A stretch of 64,000 nt of DNA from Megasphaera massiliensis (GTDB lineage: Bacteria > Bacillota > Negativicutes > Veillonellales > Megasphaeraceae): contig NZ_HF954537.1 of the NCBI RefSeq assembly GCF_000455225.1, positions 921,070 to 985,069 of the forward strand, in the 5' to 3' direction. Shown piece by piece: positions 12,587 through 20,425 of this stretch; the first letter of the stretch is position 1, and every line of letters starts with the position of its first letter. The notes beneath the pieces are model-generated. The model did no database searches and was not told where the DNA came from. It saw only the letters and a program-made list of their open reading frames with translations. A program made the translations under genes and the position numbers.

Positions 12587-12659
12587 ACAAAAATCTTCCT
12601 CCTTAATTAAATCCCAATAACAACTCGTCAAAAAAACAACGGATGCACTCGGAATCTGT

Positions 12660-12687
12660 CCTGACAGTAGGTATGGGACCTGTCAGG
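12660..12687. repeat. 8-bp perfect inverted repeat upstream of the adhesin gene
   Basis: CCTGACAG and CTGTCAGG are separated by 12 bases. On the minus strand a TTGACA at 12691-12696 sits just upstream, and the adhesin start is 73 nt downstream. The -10 that would fit TTGACA with 17-nt spacing is poor (TACCTA). The repeat could be an operator or a hairpin at the start of the adhesin leader. Confidence 0.45.
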
Positions 12688-12699
12688 ATATGTCAATGA

Positions 12700-13240
12700 T
12701 TTGTGATGTACGGTTCCAACAAAAAAATACCGTCTCGGTAATTCGTCCCCCGTTAAAACGCTCAAGCACAAATCAGGCTGCCAACACCCCTTTCTGCTGT
12801 GATGTTCTTCCATGAAACGTATACACTTTAACGATAAGTTACACTTCAAAACAAAATTGGGAATGTAATAAAAGCACATTTATAAATACTGTGTTATTCT
12901 TTATAATAGATAAAACCGCTCCACAAAACGCTTTATTTTATTTTTTATTGAAGGTGTCAACTTAAAATATATTCAAAAAAACGTCCGTAATCCCAATTAT
13001 TGTTTCATTTCTAATGTGGATTGTTTTAATCTTTGATATAATATATCATACAACAAATAACTTGTAAAGATTATCCATAAAAAATCCGTTCTACCACATA
13101 AATATAGATGAAATAAAAGACATATTTTATCTACAAGAAAGTATATTATGTGTCAATATATTACATTTCCTACTACAATACAAAGCACTTCGCTCTCACC
13201 ATCAAAAAGCCAAAAAGCGAGGAAATAACACAATCTTTTC
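12700..13240. other. AT-rich non-coding spacer between adhesin and tRNA-Val
   Basis: From the adhesin start to the tRNA there are nearly 0.9 kb without a convincing gene. Most is strongly AT-rich, in contrast with the GC-balanced coding DNA around it. A short minus-strand open frame at 12628-12879 has no recognisable product and is rejected. Apart from the inverted repeat at 12660-12687 and the hairpins listed separately, I recognise nothing in it. AT-rich DNA of this kind often holds promoter and regulator-binding sites for a large surface gene, but that is inference. Confidence 0.5.
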
Positions 13241-13241
13241 T

Positions 13242-13276
13242 ACAAAAAAACAGCCGAGTTTAGATATATCGGCTGT
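13242..13276 (-). terminator. Hairpin with T-run, minus strand
   Basis: ACAGCCGA and TCGGCTGT form an 8-bp stem over an 11-nt loop. On the minus strand the stem is followed by TTTTTTT. The nearest upstream transcript on that strand is the tRNA-Val, which already has its own terminator, so this may be a second stop or may end an unseen short transcript. Confidence 0.45.
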
Positions 13277-13410
13277 CGCTGTTATACAGTTATGTATTGT
13301 CACAAGGTGTCTGTCATAAGCATTTCTAAGTATAATTGGGATAAAATTTGTCCATAATAGGGTTATAATTCGCAAAAGTTTTGAATAATTTTGCTTTCGC
13401 TAAAAGGACA

Positions 13411-13462
13411 AAAGGAAAAAACCGGTTGCATTATTACTCAACGAGTCATAATACAACCGGTT
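13411..13462 (-). terminator. Terminator of tRNA-Val
   Basis: AACCGGTTG and CAACCGGTT form a strong stem, extended by ATTAT/ATAAT pairing. On the minus strand it is followed by TTTTTT, nine bases beyond the CCA end of the tRNA. Confidence 0.75.
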
Positions 13463-13470
13463 TTCATGTA

Positions 13471-13547
13471 TGGTGGGCGGTAATGGATTCGAACCATCGA
13501 CCCCCTCGATGTCAACGAGATACTCTAACCAACTGAGCTAACCGCCC
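13471..13547 (-). tRNA. tRNA-Val (anticodon GAC)
   Basis: The minus strand folds as a 77-nt cloverleaf: acceptor GGGCGGT/ACCGCCC, D-arm with AGTTGGTTA, anticodon stem TCTCG/CGAGG around loop TTGACAT, T-arm with GATGG-TTCGAAT-CCATT, discriminator A and encoded CCA. The anticodon GAC reads GUC and GUU, so it inserts valine. It is a single tRNA gene with its own promoter at 13577-13605 and a terminator at 13411-13462. Confidence 0.95.
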
Positions 13548-13576
13548 ATACAGTGCACATTTCGTGCGACTCATAT

Positions 13577-13605
13577 AGTATACCTTGTTTTTCCCATCTT
13601 GGCAA
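13577..13605 (-). promoter_or_regulatory. Sigma-A promoter of tRNA-Val
   Basis: Minus strand TTGCCA (13600-13605), 17-nt spacer, TATACT (13577-13582). Transcription would start about 20-25 nt before the tRNA 5' end. It lies just beyond the stop codon of the thioredoxin-fold gene. Confidence 0.7.
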
Positions 13606-13613
13606 GTCTTTTT

Positions 13614-14156
13614 TTATTGAATCTTCGCCAAGGCATATTCAATTTGACGACGGGTCACGAGACCGTCATAAGGCCGGCTCATTTGGCCGCCACGGGCGAT
13701 GAAGATAACCTGCGGTACGTTGCTGATGCTGTAGTCCCGGAAAAGCTGCCCTTCCCCTTTGTAGACGGGAATTTCATAGCCTTCTTTTCGGCAGTATTCC
13801 GCCCCCTTATCGGCATCGGGTCCGACGGGAACGGCGACAAAGGAAATGTCCTGTCCGTACTTTTGGTACATCTCTTCCATGACGGCCAGGTTCTTCAGGC
13901 TGTCTTCGCTCCAAACGGCCCAGAAAAAGAGACAGACCGGTTTTTCATTGTATAAGCTTTGCAGGCGCACGGCTCCATCCGGACCGTAGAGGCGTTCATC
14001 GGGAGCCAGCATTTCCGTCTCGGTCCGACTCACCTCTTCGGCCGCTTCGATCGTCGCCGAGCTGTAGGCGTCCGGTTCTTTTTCAGGCCAAAAAAAGAGG
14101 CTGAGGACGACGCAGACGGCTGCTAATAGGGAAAGTATCTTTGTTTTTGTAGTCAT
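13614..14156 (-). CDS. Membrane-anchored thioredoxin-fold (TlpA-like) protein lacking the CxxC
   Basis: 180 residues. Residues 5-23 form one hydrophobic N-terminal segment, without a proper lipobox, which suggests a membrane-tethered extracytoplasmic domain. The thioredoxin fold starts near residue 65. The sequence CLFFWAVWSEDSLKNLAVM aligns with the TlpA/ResA active-site motif, but both cysteines of CxxC are replaced: residues 83-86 read S-E-D-S. The cis-proline is kept at residue 148 (NVPQVIFI). A normal dithiol redox role is therefore not possible at this site; binding or chaperone function is conceivable but unproven. The start has AAGGAG 5 nt upstream. It stands alone between tRNA-Val and the MFS gene. 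Confidence 0.75.
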   Translation of the reverse strand: MTTKTKILSLLAAVCVVLSLFFWPEKEPDAYSSATIEAAEEVSRTETEMLAPDERLYGPDGAVRLQSLYNEKPVCLFFWAVWSEDSLKNLAVMEEMYQKYGQDISFVAVPVGPDADKGAEYCRKEGYEIPVYKGEGQLFRDYSISNVPQVIFIARGGQMSRPYDGLVTRRQIEYALAKIQ

Positions 14157-14217
14157 GAGTTCTCCTTTCGTCCATTATAACCGACTTATGGATAAACTTC
14201 AAACACGCCCCAAGGTC

Positions 14218-14255
14218 CAAAAAAGGGACCGCACCGAAAGTACGGCGCAATCCCT
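14218..14255 (-). terminator. Terminator downstream of the MFS gene
   Basis: On the minus strand a 12-bp stem with three G-U pairs (AGGGATTGCGCC / GGTGCGGTCCCT) is followed by six T. It lies 31 nt past the MFS stop codon and separates it from the thioredoxin-fold gene. Confidence 0.75.
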
Positions 14256-14286
14256 GAGTCTGGGGAAAATGAAATATATGATACAC

Positions 14287-15492
14287 CTAGGCGTGAATAT
14301 AGATACGGACGGCACGATTGATGAGGTTGATTTTCCGTCCATAGAAGAGATAATACATAACAAAGCAGGCAGCGGCGATGACACCGGCGACGATGTAGAG
14401 CTGGGGGAAGGTCAAGATGCCCTGAAGGCTGCCGAGGACGTAAGGCCCGACGCCGAGACCGAGGTCAAGGGCAACGAAGTACGTCGACAAGGCCACGCTG
14501 ATGCGGTACGGCGGCGTCAATTTGATGCAGACGGCCTGTCCGTTCGACATGAAGGTCCCATAGCCGAGGCCGACGAAGACACCGGACAGGAGGAGCTGCC
14601 ACGACGTGCCGGTAATGCTGAGCAGGAAGAGGCCGATAGCAAGACAGATGTAGCACGGATAGAGGACGTAATTTTCTCCCTTACGGTCGAAGACGATGCC
14701 CGTCAGCGGACGGGTCAAGGTGATGACGACGGCATAGACGATGAAGAAGAAGGTCCCGGCTTCCACCAAGTTGATTTCCCGGGCATAGGCGGCCAGGAAG
14801 GTCAGGACGCTGGAATAAGCAAAGCCCATGAAAAAACCGATGATGGAGATGACCATAACCCGGTATTCGACGTAGTTGTCGAGGGTCATGGCTTTCATCT
14901 TGGCGATCTGTTCGGCCGTCAGTTCAATTTCATTGATATGAAGGATGATGCAGCCGATCATGCACAGGCCGACCAAGACGGCGCAGAGGGTAATGATGAA
15001 GGTAAAGTTGGTGATGACGATAAGGAGCATGCCCAGGAAGGGGCCGACAGCGGCTGCCAGGCTGGTACTGAGGCCGTAGTAGTTGATGCCCTGACCTCTT
15101 TTTTCAGGAGGGATACAGGAGGCGACGATGGTGTTGGTCGCCGTCGATACGATGCCGTAGGCCATACCGTTTAAGAAGCGGATGACGTAAAGGATAGCGA
15201 GATTCGGGATATAAAAATACAATAAGGTCGTTACAAAATAAAAGATGATGCCGCCATAAAGGGACATGCGGCGGCCGTAGAGTTCAATGGCCTTGCCGAA
15301 CTGAAGACGTGCCAAGAGGGTGCCGACGATGAAGATGCCCGATGCCAGCCCTGCTTCCCCCAGGGAGGCATGGAGTTGGTCTTTGGCGACGACAGCAATG
15401 ATGACCATTAACAGATAATAGATGAGGTAGACGATGAAGTTGATTCCCGTATCCAGCAGGAAATCCTTGTTCCAAAGTGATTGATTTGACAT
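14287..15492 (-). CDS. Major facilitator superfamily transporter
   Basis: 401 residues with about twelve hydrophobic segments. The loop between helices 2 and 3 holds the MFS signature-like GKAIELYGRRMSL, and a related RPLTGIVFDRKGEN follows in the second half, the usual internal duplication. Such proteins move small solutes across the inner membrane by proton coupling, often as efflux pumps; the substrate cannot be told from sequence. A LysR regulator gene lies immediately upstream in the same direction, separated by a strong terminator, so the pair probably forms a regulator-target unit with separate transcripts. AGGAG lies 13 nt before the ATG. Confidence 0.88.
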   Translation of the reverse strand: MSNQSLWNKDFLLDTGINFIVYLIYYLLMVIIAVVAKDQLHASLGEAGLASGIFIVGTLLARLQFGKAIELYGRRMSLYGGIIFYFVTTLLYFYIPNLAILYVIRFLNGMAYGIVSTATNTIVASCIPPEKRGQGINYYGLSTSLAAAVGPFLGMLLIVITNFTFIITLCAVLVGLCMIGCIILHINEIELTAEQIAKMKAMTLDNYVEYRVMVISIIGFFMGFAYSSVLTFLAAYAREINLVEAGTFFFIVYAVVITLTRPLTGIVFDRKGENYVLYPCYICLAIGLFLLSITGTSWQLLLSGVFVGLGYGTFMSNGQAVCIKLTPPYRISVALSTYFVALDLGLGVGPYVLGSLQGILTFPQLYIVAGVIAAACFVMYYLFYGRKINLINRAVRIYIHA

Positions 15493-15528
15493 ACAGTAGT
15501 CACTGCTCCTTTCGTATTTGCAAGCTAG

Positions 15529-15557
15529 ATTCTACACCTTCCGCCGCCCCTTGTATA
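15529..15557 (-). promoter_or_regulatory. Possible promoter of the MFS gene
   Basis: Minus strand TATACA (15552-15557), 17-nt spacer, TAGAAT (15529-15534), between the terminator at 15562-15608 and the MFS start. Four of six -35 and five of six -10 bases match consensus. A LysR regulator would be expected to bind nearby. Confidence 0.4.
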
Positions 15558-15561
15558 ACAG

Positions 15562-15608
15562 AAAAAAAAGATATTTGTCATCGTTTTTTTTGATGACAAA
15601 TATCTTTT
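15562..15608. terminator. Bidirectional terminator between LysR and MFS genes
   Basis: A perfect 17-bp stem: AAAAGATATTTGTCATC (15566-15582) and GATGACAAATATCTTTT (15592-15608), with T-rich flanks on both strands. It sits just past the LysR stop codon at 15614, so the MFS gene needs its own promoter. Confidence 0.85.
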
Positions 15609-15613
15609 ATGAC

Positions 15614-16507
15614 TCACGTTTCGATGTGATAGACGCGGCGGATGTACTCGACAAATACTTGGATGGCAGCGTACTTGGGATTCGCCTTTTTGTAGACCAG
15701 ATAGCACGGCAAATGGATGGGCGGATCGAGACGGCAGTAGTCTTTTCCGACGCCCATGGCCCGTAAAAACCGTTCGGGCAGCAAGGCACCGATGTGGTTC
15801 TGCTGACAGTAGTTCAGCATGGCATAAGGCGTCGAGAACCAAGCTTTCGTCTTCTGAGGCGGACAGCCGTTAGCCGTAAAATATTGGCCCATATAGGCAT
15901 TCATCTCGTACTGCGGCGAATATTGAGCCAAGGGCTCGGCCGCGACGGCACAGGCCGAAATGGACGGACCGGCGACGTCGAGATCCGGTTTGTAGTAGAC
16001 GATGTCGTCGGTTCCAAAGAAGACCTTTTCGTAGTCGTCGAGGTTAAGGCTCGGCAGGTAAAACAGAGATACGATGTCTAGGCGGTCATCTTTCAGCCAT
16101 TGGAGCATTTCCCGCACTTCAAGGTTATAGACCCTAAAAGATGCGCCGCTGTGATGGTCCTGAAAATAGGCCAGATGGCGGTTCATGTGGACGTCTCCTA
16201 AGGACAGCATGATGCCGACAGCCAGTGGCTGAGCCGTAGCTGCCCTTCCGGGAAGCTCGCTGACGACGGCTTCCAGTTCGCCCAGGATATGGCTTATCTT
16301 GGTATAGAAGTCCTTCCCTTCCGGCGTGAGATGGCTGCCGCGATTGGACCGCTCGATAAGGCGCACGCCAAGGAGTTCTTCGAGTTTCTTCATCTGGGCG
16401 CTGAAGGCCGATTGGGTGATATTGGCTGCCTTGGCAGCAGCCGTAAAGTTTCCGTACTTACTGTAAATGACAAAGTTCCGCAATTGCTGTATCGATGGCA
16501 ATTCCAT
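15614..16507 (-). CDS. LysR-family transcriptional regulator
   Basis: 297 residues. An N-terminal winged helix-turn-helix (residues about 3-62, including GNFTAAAKAANITQSAFSAQMKKLEELLG) is followed by a substrate-binding-like effector domain to the C-terminus. LysR proteins are cytoplasmic tetramers that activate or repress adjacent genes in response to a small ligand; the neighbouring MFS transporter at 14287-15492 is the likely target. The start has GGGGGAG 4 nt upstream. A strong hairpin with T6 (16521-16568) sits directly before this ribosome-binding site, so expression may depend on read-through or on a promoter I cannot see. Confidence 0.9.
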   Translation of the reverse strand: MELPSIQQLRNFVIYSKYGNFTAAAKAANITQSAFSAQMKKLEELLGVRLIERSNRGSHLTPEGKDFYTKISHILGELEAVVSELPGRAATAQPLAVGIMLSLGDVHMNRHLAYFQDHHSGASFRVYNLEVREMLQWLKDDRLDIVSLFYLPSLNLDDYEKVFFGTDDIVYYKPDLDVAGPSISACAVAAEPLAQYSPQYEMNAYMGQYFTANGCPPQKTKAWFSTPYAMLNYCQQNHIGALLPERFLRAMGVGKDYCRLDPPIHLPCYLVYKKANPKYAAIQVFVEYIRRVYHIET

Positions 16508-16520
16508 GTTACTCCCCCAC

Positions 16521-16568
16521 TAAAAAAGGGACTCCGCATCCGGGCATCTTGCCGGGGCGCGAGTCCCT
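16521..16568 (-). terminator. Terminator or attenuator just upstream of the LysR gene
   Basis: Minus strand stem AGGGACTC / GGAGTCCCT with an inner GC-rich part, followed by TTTTTT, ending 14 nt before the LysR start codon. It can end the alaS-to-DUF1292 transcript, but its closeness to the LysR ribosome-binding site also fits an attenuator. Confidence 0.7.
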
Positions 16569-16600
16569 GTGTCATCCTTACTGCCATAAGAAATGAGGAA

Positions 16601-16628
16601 ACTGTCCCAAGACCTACGCCGGGACAGT
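16601..16628. repeat. 8-bp inverted repeat after the DUF1292 gene
   Basis: ACTGTCCC and GGGACAGT flank 12 bases, starting 13 nt past the DUF1292 stop codon. There is no U-run, so it is either a weak first terminator hairpin or a regulator site upstream of the LysR gene. Confidence 0.4.
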
Positions 16629-16641
16629 ACCTGCTAAATCA

Positions 16642-16929
16642 TTATTCTGCAAAAAGTTCATCGAATGCTGCGTTGGCTGCGTCGAATTCTTCATCCGTCG
16701 GAGCAACATAGACTTCTTCGCCGTCTTCCATGTCGACGCGGGCTACGATAGCATCGCCGTCATCGTCATCAGCGTCGTTTTCACTGTCAGGGACTTCGAC
16801 GAGAAGGGCGAATACTTTTCCGTCCAAGTCGATGCGCTGTACTTCCTGATAGTTTACTTCATTGCCTTCGTCATCCGTTGCGGTAACGATGATAACTTCT
16901 TCTAATTCGTTGTTCATTTCTTCCGACAT
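16642..16929 (-). CDS. DUF1292 family acidic protein (YrzB-like)
   Basis: 95 residues, very acidic, including a run DADDDDGDA near the middle. Length, composition and position match the DUF1292 family, which in Firmicutes follows alaS, ireB and ruvX, exactly as here. The function of the family is not established. The ATG follows a good AGGAGG-like site and lies 11 nt after ruvX, so the two are co-transcribed. Confidence 0.85.
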   Translation of the reverse strand: MSEEMNNELEEVIIVTATDDEGNEVNYQEVQRIDLDGKVFALLVEVPDSENDADDDDGDAIVARVDMEDGEEVYVAPTDEEFDAANAAFDELFAE

Positions 16930-16940
16930 GATAGTCCTCC

Positions 16941-17357
16941 TTAGTGAGCATGAGCGTCTAAATAATTTTGTAAAATAAGGATTGCCGCCATTTTATCGAC
17001 AAATTGCTTGCGCTTTTCGCGCCGCACATTTCCTTCCTTTAATACATTCTGGGCCATGATGGTCGTCAGGCGTTCATCCCAATAGACAATATCTACGTTC
17101 GGGACGGTTTTCTGGAATCGTTGAACGAATTCTTCGATATGTTTCATGTTATCACTGTAATCACCATTCATATGGCGTGGTTTGCCTACGACGATGCAGT
17201 GTACTTCTTTTTCTTTGATCAGTTCGTGCAAGCGGGCGAAGTCTGCTTCATCGGACTTACGGCGAATCGTTTCTACGCCTTGGGCCGTAATCAGCAGGGC
17301 GTCGCTGCAGGCAACGCCTATCGTCTTGGAACCGACGTCGAGTCCTAAAATTCGCAT
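16941..17357 (-). CDS. ruvX: RuvX/YqgF family RNase H-fold nuclease
   Basis: 138 residues, the usual family length. The RNase H fold begins with GLDVGSKTIGVACSD, where the first aspartate is the expected metal ligand; a second motif, VYWDERLTT, and a C-terminal VDKMAAILILQNYLD are also typical. Family members act in the cytoplasm as Holliday-junction resolvase-like or pre-16S rRNA 5'-end maturation nucleases. The gene lies 7 nt after ireB and 11 nt before the DUF1292 gene, the conserved Firmicute order. Confidence 0.93.
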   Translation of the reverse strand: MRILGLDVGSKTIGVACSDALLITAQGVETIRRKSDEADFARLHELIKEKEVHCIVVGKPRHMNGDYSDNMKHIEEFVQRFQKTVPNVDIVYWDERLTTIMAQNVLKEGNVRREKRKQFVDKMAAILILQNYLDAHAH

Positions 17358-17364
17358 GTTCCTC

Positions 17365-17625
17365 CTATAAGTTCCGCTGTTTTACGTAGGAACGGACTAA
17401 TTCTTCAATGAGTTCGTCCCGTTCAATGCGGCGGATATTGCTGCGGGCATTGTTGTGGCTCGTAATATAGGTCGGATCACCGGACAGCAGATAGCCGACG
17501 ATCTGATTGATCGGGTTGTATCCTTTTTCTTCCAATGCGTGATAGACATCTTCGAGAATCATGGAGGCAACGGTCTGTTCTTCGCTGCGGTTTTGCATAA
17601 TCATCGTTTCGTCATTAACTGCCAT
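17365..17625 (-). CDS. ireB: IreB family regulatory phosphoprotein
   Basis: 86 residues from the ATG at 17625; a TTG two codons upstream (17631) is an alternative. The AAGGA site is 10-12 nt upstream of the ATG, which I prefer. The sequence carries the family core: [48 protein letters not shown]. In Enterococcus IreB is a substrate of the PASTA-domain kinase IreK and affects cell-envelope stress resistance; that role is known for the family and is not shown here. It sits between alaS and ruvX. Confidence 0.92.
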   Translation of the reverse strand: MAVNDETMIMQNRSEEQTVASMILEDVYHALEEKGYNPINQIVGYLLSGDPTYITSHNNARSNIRRIERDELIEELVRSYVKQRNL

Positions 17626-17670
17626 ATTCAATCACATCCTTTTTATTCAATTGGCATGACTGCCAAAAAT

Positions 17671-20277
17671 TTATCCTAACAACTGGCGGACGGCATCGGC
17701 ACCGGCTTTCAGAGCATCGGCTAATTTTCCCGGTTCTTTACCGCCGGCCTGGGCCATATCGGGACGGCCGCCGCCATTACCGCCGGCAGCTTGTGCGGCT
17801 GCCTTGATGATCTTGCCGGCATGGAGGCCCCGTTTTACATCGGCCTTGGCGACTTTGCAGACGAAGTTGACTTTATCGTCGTGAACCATTCCCAAGAGGA
17901 CGACGCCGCTTCCTGCCTTATCGAGGACGGAGTCGGCCAAATCGCGGAGGTTATCCATGGAATCAGCCTGGGCTTCGGCCGTGATGACCGAGACGCCACC
18001 GATATCTTCCTTGCCGGCTAAGATGCTGTCCATATCGGACATGGCCGCTTCTTTCTTAAGCTGGGCCAATTCTTTTTCGAGGCCCTTGGCCTGAGCGAGG
18101 AGGGCTTCTAATTTCGCCGTCGTATCGCCGACTTTGGCTTTGAGCATATCGGCCAACTGCTGCAGTTCACGGGATTCGGCCTTAGCCAGAGCCAAGGCAG
18201 CAGCCCCGGTGACGGCTTCGATGCGGCGAACGCCGGACCCGGTACCGGATTCACCGGTAATGCGGAAGGAGCCGATGACCGACGTGTTGTCGACGTGGGA
18301 ACCGCCGCAGAGTTCACAGCTGAAGTCATCGACGGAGACGACGCGGACGACGTCGCCGTATTTTTCACCGAATAAGGCCATGGCGCCCTTTTCTTTGGCG
18401 TCGTCGATGGACATTTCTTCGATGGTGACGGGTATGTTTTTGAGGATTTCTTCGTTAACCAAGTTTTCGATGGCATCGAGTTCGGTCTGGGTAACGGGCG
18501 AGAAATGGGTGAAGTCAAAGCGCAGGTGGTCCGGCGTAACTAAGGAGCCGGCCTGGTTGACGTGGTTGCCCAAGACCTTGCGCAGGGCTGCCTGCAGGAG
18601 ATGGGTTGCCGTATGGTTGCGGGCCAGATTCAGATGACGTGTCTGATGGACGGTGACGGCGACGGCATCGCCTGTCTGAAGGGAGCCTTCTTCGATAGTG
18701 GCGATGAGGTATACCAAACCGTTCGGCAGGGCCTTGGCATCGGTGACCTGAGCCTTCCCTTTTTCACCGGAAAGGGTGCCCGTATCGCCGAGCTGACCGC
18801 CGCCTTCGGCGTGGAAGGGGTTGTTGTCGACGATGATTGTCACTTCTTCCCCGGCTGATGCTGTATCGACTTCGACGCCGCCCTTGCCAATCATGACGAT
18901 GGAGGCTTTCGTTGCCGACGGGTCGTTGACCAGTTTCGACTGATCGAGTTTCGTCGTATCCGGCGTAGCGACCTTAGCCGATACGTCGGCACGGGCTGCA
19001 CGGGCCCGTTCCTGCTGTTCCTTCATGGCCGCTTCAAAACCGTCGGTGTCGATGGTCATACCGTTTTCACCGGCAATTTCTTCGGTCAGTTCCATCGGAA
19101 AGCCGTACGTATCATAGAGTTTGAATACGTCGTCGCCGGAGAGGACTTTATTATCACTCTGACTCATCATGTCGTTTAAGAGTTCCATGCCTTGAGCCAG
19201 GGTAGCGCTGAATTGTTTTTCTTCCGTATCGATGATCTGTTTGATCAGGTCCTGACGTTCCCGAAGTTCCGGATATTCGTCACCGAGGATGTCCATGACC
19301 GTATCGACGAGGCTGCCGAGGAACATGTCGCGGATTCCGAGAAGACGTCCGAAACGAACGGCACGGCGCAGGATGCGGCGCAGGACGTAGCCCCGGCCTT
19401 CATTGGACGGCAGGATACCGTCGGAGATCATGACCGTAATGGCCCGGATGTGGTCGGCAATGACCTTCATAGCGACCTTCTGCTGAGGATCGCTGTAATC
19501 GCCGTGGCTGATGGCGATTACCTTTTCGATAATCGGGAAGATGAGGTCTGTTTCAAAGTTCGATTCCTTCTGCTGAATGACCGAAGCCAGTCGTTCGAGA
19601 CCGCAGCCGGTATCGATATTTTTCTTTTCGAGGGGTTCGTATTTCCCGTCTTTCGTCCGATTGAACTGGGTGAAGACGAGGTTCCAGATTTCAAGATACC
19701 GGTCGCAGTCGCAGCCGACGTTGCACGTAGGCTGGCCGCAGCCGCGTTCAGGGCCGAGGTCGTAGAAGATTTCGCTGTCCGGACCGCAGGGGCCTTCGCC
19801 TATTTCCCAGAAGTTGTCGTCGAATTTGAAGATCCGTTCGTCGGCAAGACCGATCATATTATGCCAGTAATCATAAGCTTCTTTATCATCAGGATAAATG
19901 GTAACGTACAATTTGCTCTTGTCCAGTTTGAGTACTTCCGTTAAGAATTCCCAAGCCCAGGAAATGGCTTCTTTCTTAAAATAATTGCCGAAAGAGAAGT
20001 TGCCGAGCATTTCAAAAAACGTATGGTGACGGGCCGTGCGGCCTACGTTGTCGATGTCCCCGGTGCGAATGCACTTCTGGCTCGTCGTAACGCGGTACGA
20101 CGGCGGGACGAGCTTGCCCGTAAAGTACGGTTTGAGCGGTGCCATGCCGGCGCCGATGAGGAGCAGGCTGGGGTCATTTTCCGGAATAAGGGGAAAACTG
20201 TGCAGGATCAGATGTTCCTTACTCTTAAAAAATTGTAAATAGGCCTTGCGGATTTCATTACCCGTCATGTACTTCAT
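17671..20277 (-). CDS. alaS: Alanine--tRNA ligase
   Basis: 868 residues, full length. The class II catalytic domain begins near residue 5 (EIRKAYLQFFKSKEH; later TTSQKCIRTGDIDNVG). The editing domain has NHTATHLLQAAL, with both histidines, and CELCGGSHV, with the zinc ligands. The C-terminal oligomerisation domain ends with GGNGGGRPDMAQAGG. The enzyme charges tRNA-Ala in the cytoplasm and clears mischarged Ser/Gly. It leads the alaS-ireB-ruvX-DUF1292 operon from the promoter at 20320-20349. I found no T-box motif in the 148-nt leader. Confidence 0.98.
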   Translation of the reverse strand: MKYMTGNEIRKAYLQFFKSKEHLILHSFPLIPENDPSLLLIGAGMAPLKPYFTGKLVPPSYRVTTSQKCIRTGDIDNVGRTARHHTFFEMLGNFSFGNYFKKEAISWAWEFLTEVLKLDKSKLYVTIYPDDKEAYDYWHNMIGLADERIFKFDDNFWEIGEGPCGPDSEIFYDLGPERGCGQPTCNVGCDCDRYLEIWNLVFTQFNRTKDGKYEPLEKKNIDTGCGLERLASVIQQKESNFETDLIFPIIEKVIAISHGDYSDPQQKVAMKVIADHIRAITVMISDGILPSNEGRGYVLRRILRRAVRFGRLLGIRDMFLGSLVDTVMDILGDEYPELRERQDLIKQIIDTEEKQFSATLAQGMELLNDMMSQSDNKVLSGDDVFKLYDTYGFPMELTEEIAGENGMTIDTDGFEAAMKEQQERARAARADVSAKVATPDTTKLDQSKLVNDPSATKASIVMIGKGGVEVDTASAGEEVTIIVDNNPFHAEGGGQLGDTGTLSGEKGKAQVTDAKALPNGLVYLIATIEEGSLQTGDAVAVTVHQTRHLNLARNHTATHLLQAALRKVLGNHVNQAGSLVTPDHLRFDFTHFSPVTQTELDAIENLVNEEILKNIPVTIEEMSIDDAKEKGAMALFGEKYGDVVRVVSVDDFSCELCGGSHVDNTSVIGSFRITGESGTGSGVRRIEAVTGAAALALAKAESRELQQLADMLKAKVGDTTAKLEALLAQAKGLEKELAQLKKEAAMSDMDSILAGKEDIGGVSVITAEAQADSMDNLRDLADSVLDKAGSGVVLLGMVHDDKVNFVCKVAKADVKRGLHAGKIIKAAAQAAGGNGGGRPDMAQAGGKEPGKLADALKAGADAVRQLLG

Positions 20278-20319
20278 AGTTAATAAACACTCCCTCTACA
20301 TATCTTTCTATATGGGAAA

Positions 20320-20349
20320 ATTATACGCTCATTTCCCCCGGTTCGGCAA
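20320..20349 (-). promoter_or_regulatory. Sigma-A promoter of alaS
   Basis: Minus strand TTGCCG (20344-20349), 18-nt spacer, TATAAT (20320-20325). The 5' leader would be about 35 nt and ends with GAGGGAGTG before the ATG. Confidence 0.75.
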
Positions 20350-20388
20350 CCTTTTGACGATAAAAATCTCAAGGACTGCCGTATAAGG

Positions 20389-20420
20389 AATGGCTAGAGA
20401 CGACTTGTTCCCTAGCCATT
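20389..20420 (-). terminator. Weak hairpin after the NlpC/P60 gene
   Basis: AATGGCTAG and CTAGCCATT form a perfect 9-bp stem 5 nt past the stop codon. No U-run follows on the minus strand, so termination here would be weak or Rho-assisted. Confidence 0.4.
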
Positions 20421-20425
20421 ACATC

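Noticed and set aside
1-12600. Many long + strand open frames (up to 310 codons) opposite the adhesin
   Set aside because: They are antisense shadows of a repetitive GC-biased gene, carry the same periodicity, and give low-complexity products rich in Pro/Ser/Val with no domains.
12628-12879. 83-codon minus-strand open frame upstream of the adhesin
   Set aside because: No recognisable domain or good ribosome-binding site, and it covers the promoter region and palindrome of the adhesin.
14155-15174. 339-codon + strand open frame opposite the MFS gene
   Set aside because: Asp/Gly/Val-rich antisense shadow; the minus-strand MFS protein has clear transmembrane helices and a ribosome-binding site.
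18134-18637. 167-codon + strand open frame inside alaS
   Set aside because: Antisense shadow of a full-length, well-conserved alanyl-tRNA synthetase.
20278-20425. T-box ahead of alaS
   Set aside because: The leader from the promoter at 20320-20349 is only about 35 nt and lacks the GGGTGGNACC motif.
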